From the NCBI GenBank assembly GCA_029204225.1, contig CM055106.1, forward strand, positions 42,174,368 through 42,238,367: a stretch of 64,000 bases of DNA, read 5' to 3'. The DNA is from Diphasiastrum complanatum (taxonomy: Eukaryota > Streptophyta > Lycopodiopsida > Lycopodiales > Lycopodiaceae). Positions within the stretch are counted from its first letter, which is position 1, and every line of letters begins with the position of its first letter. The translations under genes and the position numbers were made by a program. This document shows positions 1 to 11,299 of this stretch, piece after piece. Under the pieces are notes generated by a model. It was given only the letters and a program-made list of their open reading frames with translations, was not told where the DNA came from and made no database searches.

Positions 1-8
1 CTGTGTAG

Positions 9-1685
9 GATGGTTTGATATTGGATGAGGGAGAGAGCAGCAATCCAGGGGCTAGGAGGTCTCAAAGGCAAGCCCAACAGCATGAACACCAGGAGACAAA
101 CTATGCACTTATGACTACTATTTTGGATTCTCAAGATCCACATACATTCGTTGAGGAAGCAGATGAGAAGGTATGGCAACATGCTATGCAAGAGGAGTAC
201 GACTCCATTCTCAAGAATGATACATGGGAGTTGGTGAAGTTACCAAAAGGGAAGCGTCCTATTGGCTGTAAGTGGGTCTACAGGACCAAATACAAATCTG
301 ATGGGAGCATCGAAAAGCATAAGGCAAGGCTGGTTGCTAAAGGCTATGCACAGAAGGAGGGCTTGGACTATGATGAGACGTTTGCACGGGTAGCTAAGAT
401 GACGTCTATCAGGTTGGTTTTAGCATTGGCTGCATTTTTTAGTTGGGAGGTCCATCAAATGGACGTGAAGAGTGCTTTTCTTAATGGACAGTTGGCTGAA
501 GAAGTCTACATGGAACAGCCACAAGGTTTTGAGGCTAAGGGCAAGGAAAGTATGGTCTGCAGGCTTAAGAAGGCCTTATATGGTTTGAAGCAGACACCCA
601 GGGCCTGGTATAGTCGTATTGACGACTATTTTGCCAAGGAGCAATTCATAAAGAGTCAGTCCGACTGCAACCTGTTCGTGAAGGAGGAAGATGGGAACAT
701 TGTTTTGATAGTTCTCTATGTGGATGACTTGGTCATCACGGGTAACAATGGGCAGCTTATTGAAAAGGTGAAGGCTCATTTATCAAATGAGTTCGAGATG
801 AAGGATTTGGGCTTAATCCACTATTGTCTTGGTTTGGAGGTTTGGAAAAAGGAAAACCGTGTGTTTATTTCCCAAGGCAACTATGCATGTGAAGTTTTGA
901 ACAGGTTCAACATGCAGGATTGCAAACCCGTTTTCACGCCCATTGATACCAGTAGTAAGCCATCTAGAGATGATGGCACTCCTTTTGTGGACGAGACTCT
1001 TAATAGGCAGCTTGTGGGTAGCCTGATTTATCTCACCACTACGAGACCAGACATTTCCTATGCGGTTGGTGTAGCAAGCCAGTTCATGAGTTCTCCAACT
1101 GAAGCACATTGGAAAACAGCCAAGAGAGTTTTGAGGTATGTCAAAGGGACAACCTGCTATGGGATTGAGTACACAGATGACGGAAAGCTTCAGCTTGGAG
1201 GCTTTACTGATTCGGATTGGGCAGGTGATAGGGATGATCGAAAGTTGACCACAGGTTACACTTTTAACCTTGGTTCAGGGGCCATTTCTTGGTGTAGCAG
1301 GAAACAGCCCACAGTTATCTTATCATCGACAGAGGCCGAGTACAGGGCAGCGGCAAAAGCTACCTACGAGGCAATATGGCTCAGGAGACTTCTTGGGGAG
1401 GTGCAGATTCCACAGGATGGTCCTACTATTCTTCAGTGTGACAGCCAGAGTTGCATCCAGCTTGCCAAAAATCCTGTGTACCATGCTCGTACGAAGCATA
1501 TTGAGGTGGATCAACACTTCTTACGAGAGAAGATACAAAGCGGAGAAATTCAGCTCGAGTATTGTGATACCAACGAACAAGCAGCAGATATCTTTACTAA
1601 GGCACTTAGTAGAGAAAAATTTGAAAAGTTTCGTAGCATGCTAGGTGTTGGTATGAACAAAATAGCCATTGAGGGGGGGTGTTGA
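9..1685 (+). pseudogene. Copia pol 3' part: reverse transcriptase and RNase H
   Basis: One open frame of about 556 residues counted from position 15. The RVT_2 reverse transcriptase begins near residue 65 (TWELVKLPKGKRPIGCKWVY) and carries MDVKSAFLNG and the catalytic YVDD at residues 235-238. RNase H follows (DSDWAGDRDD, SSTEAEYRA, CDSQSC, HTRTKHIE-like HARTKHIE). A TAG at 6-8 stands where the sister copy has CAG (Gln), so the frame is broken by a nonsense change at the window edge. No natural start exists here, because the protein is the end of a gag-pol polyprotein. The stop codon (1683-1685) lies a few bases inside the 3' LTR. Identified by family motifs; confidence in identity is very high. 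Confidence 0.93.
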
Positions 1686-2065
1686 AATAAATGCCTATTT
1701 TGCCCCTTAAGGCTTGTATACTTGTAACTTGTAAGTTGTGCATAAGACATGGGGGTAAAACATTTATGTACATAGTACACCCCACTTGTGCTAATTAGGC
1801 AAGTAAATCAAGTAGGTTAAGGACCCATGTGGGTTCTAGAGCTAGAATTAGCAAGACACCACCTCTGTACATAACATGCTATATGTAGCCCAAACTTTGG
1901 AGGGGTTTCCACGCCTTACTACACTTTGAATATTCATGTTGTGTGAGCTTTGAAGTCCTCTCTCTCTTGCTTTTGTGTTCTACTCCATAGCTGGTTTTCT
2001 GAAGCTTTCATAGTGTGCTTACTATGCTGTTATGATACTCCATAGCTAGGCCTTGGAATTTGACA
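1680..2065 (+). repeat. 3' LTR of Copia family A copy 1
   Basis: Starts TGTTGAAATAAATG right after the polypurine tract and ends AATTTGACA, giving the TG...CA ends of an LTR. It matches both LTRs of the element at 35497-40810 in reverse complement along its full length. It therefore defines the family and its right boundary exactly. Confidence 0.9.
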
Positions 2066-2454
2066 CTTGTTGAGTTACATCATTCTTGTGCATAAGTCTT
2101 TTTCCTAGGAAAGTTTTAATGTAGGAAGTTTTCAGACTTTGTGAAGATACATTATCAATGTTGCAGCTTAATAAGATAGAGAACATGTCCTATACGAAGG
2201 TGAATTTGTTTGATAGTTCTGTCCTTGCTCCTTTTCTGCAATTTATTTGCCAAATGATTAAGGTATCATGGTTCCCAAATGTTTCATTTCAGGAATATTT
2301 GGATTATGATTTGAATCGATCAAAAATTTGTTTCAGAGATTTGAATTGGGCTACTTTTGAAGGTTCATAAAAAGAGGGGGAAAAATAAGGCTTCAGGATA
2401 TCTTATCCTGTGATTTTCTCTTAGGCAGTCTAATCTATATGCTAACCTTAGTTG
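2066..2454. other. unassigned sequence
   Basis: No coding motif, repeat or splice-paired exon recognised. The 70-codon open frame at 2158-2370 has no family features. Most likely intron or intergenic DNA upstream of the first visible polymerase exon. Confidence 0.4.
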
Positions 2455-3180
2455 CCCGTTCCGGAACGAATGCGTTCTGGAACGCGTTCCAGAACGTGTT
2501 CCGTTGAAAAGAAAAACATATTTTTCTACAAAGGATTTTTATCCGTTAATTATCGCTTCCGGATATTGAGGATGGCAAATTGGTAAGATGGCGGAGTTTA
2601 CAACACTTCAAGAAGGGTAGAACGCATTTACAACAAACCAGCCCCAGAGATATGCAGCATCACAAGGAATCATTTTCTATAATCCAGCTGTAAAGAAGAT
2701 TGTAAGGTGGAATAGTGTAGCTGAAGAACACACAATTCTAGATGTTATCTTATAAAGAATGGTAAATTGCAAATGCAAGATCCTATGTAAATCATGCAAA
2801 TAGAGATCAATCTGTCACTTCAATATGTTAACAAGTATCGAGTTTCAGGACTGTAAATACTTGTCCAGATAGGACAATTATGTTTTGAGATACAAGAGCT
2901 CCAGCTGCAACCATGGCGCCTTCTTCCACAACCACCCCATCTAGAAGAGTTGCTCCCATCCCCACAAACGACTGGTCTTATATGTTTACAATGCAACGAG
3001 CGTCTAAACGAGCGGCCCAGCAGGGTCTTTAATCTTTTTTTTTTTAACCTACACTAAATCGTTCTGACCCAGTACGTTCCGGAACAGACGGAACGGAACG
3101 TTCCAACCCATTTTGGTTGGAATGGGCTTCTAAGATGCTAACATAGAACCATAGTAGCCTGTTCCAGAAGGGAACCTGAA
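2455..3180. repeat. GC-palindrome element, GTTCCGGAAC type
   Basis: Two clusters of the self-complementary word GTTCCGGAACG and close variants (2458-2510 and 3070-3110, plus a weaker one near 3160), in both orientations, separated by about 560 bases of ordinary sequence with runs of T at 3030-3045 and 3181-3196. The clusters would fold on themselves. A third cluster of the same word is at 8280-8350. I read this as one or two foldback-like insertions; the outer ends are not sharply defined. Confidence 0.5.
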
Positions 3181-3504
3181 TTTTTTTTTGTTTTTTTCGT
3201 CTTTAATAAAACTGCAGATTGAGTAGCAGTCAATGAACAAAATTAATTTGTGCATAAAATACAATCATTTGTGCATACATTACAAACATGATCCTTTGGT
3301 TACGCTTCATCATACATGTGAAAAATCTAATATCTATGGGAGTGATGCTGATCTTACAGAAAAGGTAGTGTGTTTGATTATGAAGGTGAGGCTGGTACAA
3401 ATTTGTGTCAAAATGATGAGAACGAAAATGGCAATGGTTGCATGAATAGTAATATGAATAAGTTCTTCATAACAACGTTTGAATCTCTCAATGTAACATG
3501 CATA
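3181..3504. other. unassigned sequence
   Basis: AT-rich, with two T runs at the left edge (3181-3200). The open frame at 3233-3445 shows no domain. Nothing else supported. Confidence 0.4.
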
Positions 3505-3680
3505 GGTCCCGCGGTACCGGGTACCGCGGATCCCGGTACAGCGGAACCATACCGGTCCAATTTTTTTTTTTTTTTTACGAAAATAACATGGAAAAAAACT
3601 TTAAATTTTTTTTTATTATGGTGCCGCCCTGGTACCGCGGATCTGAGGGCGGCACCATAATGGCGGCACCAGGGGATTCT
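3505..3680. repeat. GC-palindrome element, GGTACCGCGG type, copy 1
   Basis: Begins CATAGGTCCCGCGGTACC and consists of repeated KpnI/SacII-like words (GGTACCGCGGATCC) on both sides of an A/T-rich spacer (3560-3617) that contains the complement of the core GTTATTTTCGTA. The same core recurs in the element at 46270-46480. The arms point in opposite directions, so the unit folds back on itself. The Arg/Gly/Tyr-rich open frames here are by-products of the repeat. Confidence 0.65.
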
Positions 3681-4403
3681 ATGGTAACATGTTTCCCTAA
3701 AAAGCGGCACAACGATCGAAGAGGGGAGGTAGAAAAGCAAAAAAAGGAAGCTTTTTAGCTATTTTTTTGTTAATTTTTTGAAGATGTTTTGGGGTAATTC
3801 ATTTCGGAAAGTACTTATGGAAAGTACGATATGTTTTGACCCCAAGACCTTAGAATGGGTTTCCGAGCATAAGACATACATGGTACTAGGAGTGACAATA
3901 GGCACATGAAGTTGAATTGTTAGATGATTCAAATCCCATAATAGAACCAATTGGATATAAATAGATATAAGTTGGACTTTCAAAAGATTTGAGAAGATTA
4001 TGACTTACATATGTAAGTTATATTGCCAATTGATATGAATCAATTGTTAGGGCTTACAATATACATATTTAAGTTGTAAGTTAGACAAGCAGAAGATTTG
4101 AATCCAATAAGATTCAAAGTGAGTATGGCTGAAAATATCTTACGTCAATTGTACCAATCATCGCAAGAAGATCCAAACCCAAAAAATTCAAATCCATTGA
4201 AGCTTTGTGTAGACTAGGTAAACATTTAGACAATCAAAATGATTAGGATTGACAACTTATGTACGTAACTCAGCTTGCCAAATTTGAATCTTAAAAGATT
4301 TGAATCAACCAAGGTTATGATTATATATGTTTGTACATGTGATGTAGACCTGCTCTTGGGTGTTGATGAAGTGAGGTAGGAGCAGCGACACACGCAGACA
4401 TAG
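3681..4403. other. unassigned AT-rich sequence
   Basis: Contains several scattered copies of AAGATTTGAATCC-like words and a few short direct repeats (for example around 4010-4090), but no gene, transposon domain or clear boundary. Confidence 0.4.
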
Positions 4404-4766
4404 AGCCGTGGTATCGGGTACCGCGGATCCCGGATCCTGGTACCGCGGTACCATACCGGTCCCGCGGTACCAAAACAAATTTTTATTTATTTATTTATTT
4501 ATTATGGTGCCACCCTGGTACCGCAGATCTGAGGGCGGCACCTAATGGTGGTACCAAGGGATTCTATAATGGTGGTACCGCGGTTATGGTGCCGCCCAAA
4601 AATCTGCGGTACCAGGGCGGTACCATTTTTTTATATTTTTTTCATATTTTTTTTTTAAAATTTAAAATTTTGTTTTTCTTAAAAAATTTAGTGGGCAATA
4701 TGGGTATCAGCTTGAAGTTCTTGACGAGAGTAGTGCATTTATGCAGGTTGCCAGTGCTTTCAGCTA
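4404..4766 (+). repeat. GC-palindrome element, GGTACCGCGG type, copy 2, with conserved body
   Basis: Head of GGTACCGCGG/GGATCC words in both orientations (4404-4630), an A/T run (4630-4690), then a body at 4690-4765 that reads GTGGGCAATATGGGTATCA and continues through GTGCATTTATGCAGGTTGCC. The same body occurs at 29141-29217 in the same orientation and at about 29585-29700 in reverse. The GGTACC head plus this body is thus a reproducible unit, not chance low complexity. Confidence 0.65.
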
Positions 4767-4822
4767 GGGAAAAGACATTAATAAAGCTTCTTCTTCTTCT
4801 TCTCTCTCTCTCTCTCTCTCAT
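4767..4822 (+). repeat. retroposon-like tail ending in TTC/CT repeats
   Basis: GGAAAAGACATTAATAAAGC followed by TTC repeats and then CT repeats. The same string with TTTC and CT repeats is found at 47629-47716, just upstream of a polymerase exon. A fixed unique sequence running into a simple-repeat tail is typical of the 3' end of LINE/SINE-type insertions; family unknown. Confidence 0.45.
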
Positions 4823-5486
4823 CTTGCATAGAGCAAACCATTTCTAACTAACCATTCATCTTGCACAGAGCAAACCATTACTAACTAACCATTCAAATTG
4901 CACAGAGGAAAGCATTTGTAACCAACCATGATAAATTAGCCAGGACACCAAAAAACTGTAAAAATTATATACATATCAACTGCTGCCAATGTACATGATG
5001 TTGTATGTGTATCATTATCTACATGTCCAAACTAAACAAATCATCCCTTTGCGTGCCAGATGCATCTGCAGGGGTGTCAAATACAAACTCAGGCTCAGAG
5101 TCAATGCTTGGAGGCATCTAAGACTCCTCCAAGTCTGGGCCAACGCCCGCCAATAGAGTCCTGGAAAAGGCATCAGTGCGTGCCCTCTTCAGAGGTCTGC
5201 CTCTGGGTCTGCCGGAAGGAACCCTCTGTGGTACACTCCTGCCTGGGGGTCTCCCTCTGCCACAAGGGGCACTCTGGGAACCGCCTACCTGTGATGCCCC
5301 GAGCTGTCGAACCCGTTGCGAGCCATCATAGGTCAAGGTGTGTCTCTGAGCAGTAGCCTCTGCCTCCCTCGCAGCCTCTGCCCAGCCATCATCATCAAGG
5401 GTCTCTGTGTTGCCGGCAGGACCGTGCTTAGTGGGACCCACTGTGCTATGCCTATATAGTGGTGGGGCTTCCCTCTTTCCATTCAC
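4823..5486 (-). mobile_element. 3' end of a hAT-like transposon (AT-hook tail)
   Basis: The first 330 bases match the 3' end of the hAT at 31380-31630 (same CATCTTGCAC...GAGCAAACCATT start and same GACTCCTCCAAG segment, both next to a CT repeat). On the minus strand an open frame (5486 to 5118) ends in a basic region with two AT-hook cores, GRGRPPGR and GRPRGRPLKR, then LEES and stop. AT-hook tails bind the minor groove of AT-rich DNA. The catalytic body is absent, so this is a 5'-truncated copy that keeps a tail segment the 31 kb copy lacks. Confidence 0.55.
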
Positions 5487-6104
5487 TCAGTCTACTCGGG
5501 AGTTGGTGGATGGAGAGCATGTGCATGAGCCAGGACGTATCTCCAGGCCAGGAGATGTGTGCTAGGGAGAGCCGAGTGCGATGGCTGGTGGTATGGGACG
5601 CCAATTATGTAGGAGGCTCAACTAGGCATGACTATGTCGATAGCTCCAGTGCATGGGGGTGGGTCGGTTGTGACCCTATGGATGGGCGGATACGGTGCGT
5701 CGTCCCTGGTATGGGATGTGCGGAACCTTCAAGGCAATCGGCCACCAGTCTTGCGCGGGTGCAGTCTGGCTTGGATACAGGGCAGCCGGAGGCAAAGGCG
5801 TAGGTGTCATGCTTCACTGCACAAACGACTCCACAGTGTCATGCGTTCATTTTTGTTTTTAAGGAGCGTACATCTTCATACGATGACGATGCGACAGGAA
5901 GGAAAAGTATTATGATCATCTATTAAAAGCCGATTTGGGTTTTCCCAAAGTGAGGTTCCTATAGCCCATCATGATTGAACTTTTGAAAATTATATACAAG
6001 GCCGCGATCGAATTGGCCTTAGCGATGGCAAACTTATGACTGCGGAAGGTAGTCGCTATCTGTAGTACTACTATGATAGCCGATCAATCATTGTTAATTC
6101 TTTT
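5487..6104. other. unassigned sequence, probably more transposon debris
   Basis: GC-richer than its surroundings up to about 5820. The overlapping open frames on both strands have no recognisable motif. It could be further sequence of the hAT at the left or the internal region of the priming-site-bearing element at the right. Confidence 0.3.
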
Positions 6105-6480
6105 ATAGAGGAGCTATGCAGCCTCCAAACAATTAGCAAAGTGGATAGCAAATCGGTGGAGAAATTCGTCGAAGATGGCAAGGTAGCAGGGCACTGGGCA
6201 CCAGCTACCAAAATCTGCACATAACCTGAAAAAAAATGGAGAAAACCGTTGAAAATGGTGATGAAGTAGGGCGCTGGACAGCCTCCAATCAATCCACGAA
6301 ATGGGCAGCAAATCGGTGGAGAAAATCGACGAAAGTGACAACGTAGTAGGGTGCTGGCCAGCCTCGACCAAATCTGAAAAAATGATAGGAATCTGATGAA
6401 AAAGTCGACGAAAGTGATGGGTTAGTAGGGCGCTGGACAGCCTCTACTAAATCTGAAAAAAAAGTGGTGCGAAGGAAAGT
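6105..6480 (-). repeat. tandem repeat, unit about 80 bp, four degenerate copies
   Basis: Units recur about every 80 bases, marked by GTAGGGCGCTGGACAGCCTC or variants at about 6183, 6266, 6346 and 6425, each preceded by a GGTGGAGAAAATCGACGAAAG-like phrase. The array ends directly at a priming-site complement (6481-6492), so it lies in the position of the untranslated leader of a minus-strand LTR retrotransposon. Confidence 0.7.
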
Positions 6481-6492
6481 GCTCTGATACCA
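6481..6492 (-). other. primer binding site (initiator tRNA-Met) of a minus-strand LTR element
   Basis: GCTCTGATACCA is the exact complement of TGGTATCAGAGC, the priming site used by most plant Copia and many Gypsy elements. The LTR would lie immediately right of 6492, but no clear TG...CA boundary is visible, so only the site itself is supported. Confidence 0.6.
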
Positions 6493-8261
6493 AGTTATGA
6501 ATGCAACCACAATTGATCTAGAGCTAAGGTATGAAAGTATCACATAAGCAAGACTTAACCGTAGAAAGCAGGAAAGAGAGGTTAAGGAGACTAAAGAGAG
6601 AGATGAATGTCATCAATTGAGTAACAAATGACACAGATTCCCTACTTATAGCCTAGAGAAAGCCCTAAAAGGAAGCTTCTAGTGGTAAGGGCCCAACTGG
6701 GAGGGATAATAGTGCGCCCTCCAAGAAAGCCCCCACTCTCCAATAATATGTCAATAATAAGGCCCAAGGCCAACCATATAGTTAAGTGTCAATACTAAAT
6801 AAAAAAGGGCCCAAGGCCTGCTTATGCATAAAGTAAAGTAAATGTAAATGGACATAGCGAATGTAATGAGCCGAGTCCATAACTATAGGTGAATTAGTAG
6901 GGATGATATACAAGCTAGTAGCATAGTCGGTCCAAATGCGAAGGTCTTCCAGGAGAGGTAGTGGAGAGCGGGGAATGAACTTATGCCAGAAAACGCTTGA
7001 GGAAGAACTGAAAAGAAGGTCAATAAGATGTTTCCATTTACAGTCATCATAAGCGCGCTTTTTCAGCGGAGAACACGGTGGTAAGAGTGCTGGGAAGATT
7101 GAAGCAAATGCGGAGCATGAATACGGGAATAGGTGACCAGATGATGAAGAGAACGACACTTGGCATCATACTGGGGAGGGTGCAGTGATCGGGATGTGTG
7201 TCGGGTCTTGCTTGGATGGGGCTTGGTAGGAAAGGCTAGCAAAGTGGCGGTGTGGAGGGAGGTGGTGAGAAAAGCGGCTTGGGTGTCAACTAGACTATCA
7301 TGGGGAAAGGAGTGTAGAAGTGAAGCCAGGGACTTCTAGTATGTTGGCATGTAAATGGGGTCAAATGTGTATCTGGGTGCGTGGATAAGCCTAGGTAGTG
7401 AGGATGGATGAGTGGGCGGAAGGTGACCAATAGCAAAAGGTAGAAAGGATCAGAGAGGGTGGTGGAAGAAACGTGAGAGAGAGCTATGAAGTCACACTAT
7501 TGATGTAAGACCTCTATATCTTTGAATCCGGAAATTCTTCTAATCACTCATTGTAAGGCAAGCAGTAGATGAATATTTGTAAGTAGAAACAATTGATTGT
7601 TACGCTAATAATAATCAATAGTGGCATTGTGGGAAAAATTTCCTTTCATGTACTTAATGTTGGGAGTTCCACTCTAGTCAGCGACACAAATAAGAACATA
7701 CAAGAGAAAAAAATGATGAACAACTACTTACTCAATTTGAAGCAATTGAGTCAAGAGGATAACCGTAATCACCTAAAGAGCGAAGAATCAATATATCATG
7801 CCATAAAGGTATTGATCGAATCCTCTAGACATTGGACGATTTCACGAATTTCACATATTTTACTCCCCACCTAAGAACTAGAGCTCTTTTTATCTCTACC
7901 TTATTGGAAGCTTGGTTTCGTGTAGCCATATTCACTTATGTAGACAACCCTGAGCTTTTTCGGAGAGTGACAGAGAGGGGACATGTGTTTTATCACTTTA
8001 GTATGGTTTTAGCCATGATTCGGTATGCCCTAAGATTTGTTGTGATCTCAGATGGATAGAGAGGGAGGGAGAGAGCACAGTCCATTTCACTGATGTTGGT
8101 ATTCCCAAATGTTGATAACTTTATTGTGGACTTCCATCAGTGAATCAGTTAATGTACACATCAAGAATTAGTGAATTAGTGAACTACTAACACCTAGTAT
8201 TCAAGGAAATCCTAATTCTGCAGTGCATAAAAAAAATTCCAAAAATTATATTGAAACTCCC
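6493..8261. other. unassigned sequence
   Basis: The first 300 bases may be the LTR belonging to the priming site at 6481. From about 6800 to 7500 there is a low-complexity purine-rich stretch (GTGGAGAG, GGGAGG words). The open frames at 6782-7159 (minus), 7593-7874 and 7832-8059 have no identifiable domain and I do not call them genes. Confidence 0.35.
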
Positions 8262-8425
8262 ACCCATATTGGCAAAAAAAAAAAAAGTGTTCCGAGGGTA
8301 TGTTCCGGGACAAAATCTTGGAACGTGTTCCGGGACGTTTTCCGGAACACCCCATGCAACTATTGTATATGGGTGTGTGTGTGTGTGACCCAAACCAATC
8401 GGAACGTACTGTACATTTTGGAACG
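8262..8425. repeat. GC-palindrome element, GTTCCGGAAC type, with shared module
   Basis: CCCATATTGGC (complement of the module GCCAATATGGG) at about 8264 is followed by a run of A and then GTTCCGGGAC/GGAACGTGTTCCGGG words up to 8350, and two further GGAACGT words to about 8425. A short GT repeat follows at 8371-8387. It combines the word of the 2455-3180 element with the module of the GGTACC elements. Confidence 0.5.
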
Positions 8426-8601
8426 TGGTACTAAAAATAAAAGGAATTTCCTTTGTTAAATAATTACGAATGTTTTTTGGGCCACATTGGCTTGGAATCC
8501 AACGTTGTGAACTTTAGCAATTTGAAACATTCTTATGATAATACTATGATTCCAAGCTCTTAAGCTTCGTCAACATAATTTCTTTCTCATTGATGTTGCA
8601 G

Positions 8602-8694
8602 AATCAACCAGCACTTGAGAAAGACCGTTACAAAATTCGACAAGCTTTTGTTGCAAGTAAAGGAAAGTCTCTCATTGTTGCTGATTATGGACAG
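8602..8694 (+). CDS. POP: organellar DNA polymerase exon: start of palm, motif A
   Basis: 31 codons, reading NQPALEKDRYKIRQAF to VADYGQ. Acceptor TTGCAG before 8602; donor GTATGA at 8695. The phrase follows the GRLS...PNLQ region of family A polymerases and contains the first metal-binding Asp (codon 28, in DYG). The usual bacterial motif is DYSQIELR; here Ser is replaced by Gly, and the intron cuts between Q and L. The preceding exon, expected to end around RRPNLQ, was looked for in 1-8601 and not found. Confidence 0.92.
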
Positions 8695-9329
8695 GTATGA
8701 GCATTTACATCTCCCTTTCTTATGTTGTTCATGTGTAATGGTTGATTGCCTCTCATCCATATGAAGTTGGTCTTTTAGTATTTCTCAATGTAAGATGGAT
8801 ATGGATATGGTTTATGAAATGTTTTTCATCGCTAAGTTGAAGTTTAGGATTCTTTTTTTTGAATTGTGCTTTGGTCCAATTCTCTCTCATGATTTGCAAG
8901 TTGGTAAACATAATCAAGCTTTCTTCAATCAATTATGGAGTTGTCTGTACTATAGGCATAACATTACATGATCAAACTTTTTGTTGTCTTAATGACATAC
9001 AGTTCTTGTTTGGGATTTTCGCTGAAGTTGAAGCAAGTTGTATTGTGCTCATTTTGTCTATTCGTGCTAGTTCATTTTGCTTGTCAGTTACCTTCTCTAG
9101 GCCTTTACTTCTATCTATTTTTTTTCTTTTTTATGTTGTGTTGAGATTTTTGAAATTGAATATTATTTTTGGATTTGGATTTGTTTTCAAGCAAGAATAG
9201 TGGATGTGAACCAACAATATTCATTATGAATAATGACTTCTCATTCTTTTTGGCACAAAGGTAAACCATGGCATGCAATCTGTGAGTTTCATTTCATAGA
9301 TGAAACTTGTAACAGTAGGATTGAAGGCG

Positions 9330-10807
9330 AGAGAGCTCACTTATGAAGAACTAGATTTGGGTTCTTGTTGATCTTCCTCATGAGAAGAAGGCAATTGGTT
9401 CTAAATGGGTATACAAAATCAAGTATAAGGCAGATGGTACCATTGAAAGGTACAAGGCAAGGCTCGTTGCCAAAGGCTATGCTCAGCAAAAGGGGATTGA
9501 TTATGAGGAGACTTTCTTTCCTACTGCTCGGATGACTACCGTGAGGGTAGTAACCTCTTTGGCTGCCCATTTTGGTTGGCGTTTGCGGCAACTTGACATA
9601 AAGACAACATTTCTCAATGGTGATCTCAATGAGGAAGTGTACCTTCAACAACCTGCTGGTTTTTTGGTTGAAGGCCAAGAAGATAAAGTTTGTCTTCTCA
9701 AGAAGGCACTTTATGGATTGAAGCAAGCTCCGGGGATGTGGTATCAAAAGATACATGCCTACTTTTGTGATCGAGGGTTTACTAATAGTCCTAGCGAATC
9801 TACTCTTTATGTCAAGCATACTTCAGATTATATCATCATTATTTTGCTTTCTGTTGATGATATTATTATTATGGGAAGTAATGAGCAGCAGATTATGCTG
9901 TAATACTTGATCTTGGTATGGTTTTTGAAACCTCAGATTTAGGCCTATTGCACTTTTATCTTGGTCTTGAATTTGTACAAGAAGGGGCAGAATTTTCATC
10001 TCTCAAGAACGCTACATTGGGCAGATTTTGAAGCGGTTCAAGATGGAAGATTGCAAGCCGGTTGCTACACCTATGGAGACAGGTCTGAAATTAAGTAGTC
10101 AAGGTGATGGTGAATCATTTGACACTACTTTATATTGTCAAGCTATTGGCTGTCTCATTTACCTATGTAATTCAAGACCGGACATTTCTTATAGTGTCTC
10201 ACTCATGAGTCAATTCATGCATGCCCCGATGACATCACATTGGAAAGTGTTGAAGAGGATCTTTCGATATCTTCAAGGAACAAGAAGTCATGGACTGGTT
10301 TTTCTTGCTTGTGATGATGCATGTTTGGTTGGTTTTAGTGACTCAGATTGGGGTGGAGATCAAGACACTAGACTCTCTACAAGTGGACATTGCTTTTTCT
10401 ATGGAAATTCTGCAATTTCTTGGTCAAGTAAAAAGTAGCCCAATGTTGCTACTTCTTCTAGTGAGGCAGAATATAGAGCGATATTTTTAGTCACAACAGA
10501 GTGTTTATGGCTGAAAAGAGTACTTGTTGACATGAAGTTTGGCGAGGCCTCAGCCACTCTTATGTTGAGTGATAGTCAAAGTGCTATTGCCATTGCACGG
10601 AATCTTGTTTTTCATGCAAGGACGAAGCACATCGAGATCCATTATCACTTTGTTCGGGAGAGACTTCATGATGGCGACATTTTACTTGAATATTGTCTTA
10701 CGGAGGATAATATTGCGGACCTCTTCACTAAGGCGTTGCCTAGAGTCAGATTTGAAGCTTTATCCAAAGCTTTAAATTTGATACCACGTGTTGGTTTTGT
10801 TACATAG
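9330..10807 (+). pseudogene. Copia pol relic, family B: RT and RNase H
   Basis: Reads KKAIGSKWVYKIKYKADGT, then ETFFPTARMTTVRVV and LDIKTTFLNGDLNEEVY, of the RVT_2 reverse transcriptase. The catalytic box is SVDDI instead of YVDD. The frame is lost by small indels between about 9900 and 10027, then resumes with a TAG (10436-10438) where Gln of SSKKQ is expected. After it RNase H continues through SSSEAEYR, SDSQSAIAI, HARTKHIEI and ADLFTKALP to the TAG near 10807. The upstream gag, protease and integrase are missing. This is a dead 5'-truncated copy, unrelated at family level to the copies at 1 and 35.5 kb. Confidence 0.9.
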
Positions 10808-10844
10808 TGAAGATTTCAGTTTTTGCATTGTCATTTAAGGAGGG

Positions 10845-11285
10845 TGTTAGAAATAAATGATTATGCTAAAGTTAATCCATAGGTTATTTTGACCCAAAAG
10901 GTCGAGATTTGTGTAACCATGGGTATATAGTTATTTAGGCAATCTTAAGTTTGTCTTAAGTTCAGTTGGACCCAATTTTGGTCATGTACTGACTCGTGGG
11001 TCCTTAGGGGTCTAATTTGGTTTAGGTGCCCTATCTTGACTTTTGGGGGTGCCCTACATTTAGTAAGTGGTTAACCTTAGGGTTTGGTGGCATTTGGCCA
11101 CATCCAGGTAGAGTACTTAGATGCTCATTGTGTATTCCATTTTTACAGTTTGGCTAAGCATTGCTCTCCATTGCTCTTGTTGCTGTTTTCTCTCTCTCTC
11201 TCTCTTAGAGTTGGGCGCCCAGCCTCTTCTCTCTTGCTTCTTGTGGAGATTGATTGATAACTAGATCTTGGTGACTTGACTCTTG
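10845..11285 (+). repeat. 3' LTR of Copia family B (right end unclear)
   Basis: AAGGAGGG polypurine tract at 10837-10844 is followed by TGTTAGAAATAAATG, a typical Copia LTR start. The sequence runs through a CT repeat near 11190-11208 toward the Gypsy relic that begins at about 11300. I see no clear CA end, so the LTR is probably cut by the neighbouring element. Confidence 0.6.
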
Positions 11286-11299
11286 CTTTCTTACAAATA

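Larger units (their letters stand above)
1..2065 (+). mobile_element. Copia LTR retrotransposon, family A, copy 1 (3' half)
   Basis: The 3' half of a Ty1/Copia element entering from the left edge: end of the integrase/RT linker, reverse transcriptase, RNase H, a polypurine tract (GAGGGGGG just before 1680) and the 3' LTR at 1680-2065. It is the same family as the complete element at 35497-40810, which lies in the opposite orientation. The protein and LTR sequences are nearly identical over the shared part. The 5' half is outside the window. Confidence 0.93.

Noticed and set aside
3370-3758. Open frames rich in Tyr-Arg-Gly-Ser on both strands (also 29.5-30.6 and 46.0-46.7 kb)
   Set aside because: Produced by GGTACCGCGG and GGACGCG repeat words; T/A runs translate to poly-Phe or poly-Lys in the middle.
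5060-5915. Overlapping plus-strand open frames of 90-114 codons
   Set aside because: Opposite strand of the hAT AT-hook tail and following GC-rich debris; no domain.
1-8601. Upstream exons of the organellar polymerase
   Set aside because: I searched all frames for the RLS...RRPNLQ exon and exonuclease motifs and found none, so they are placed outside the window.
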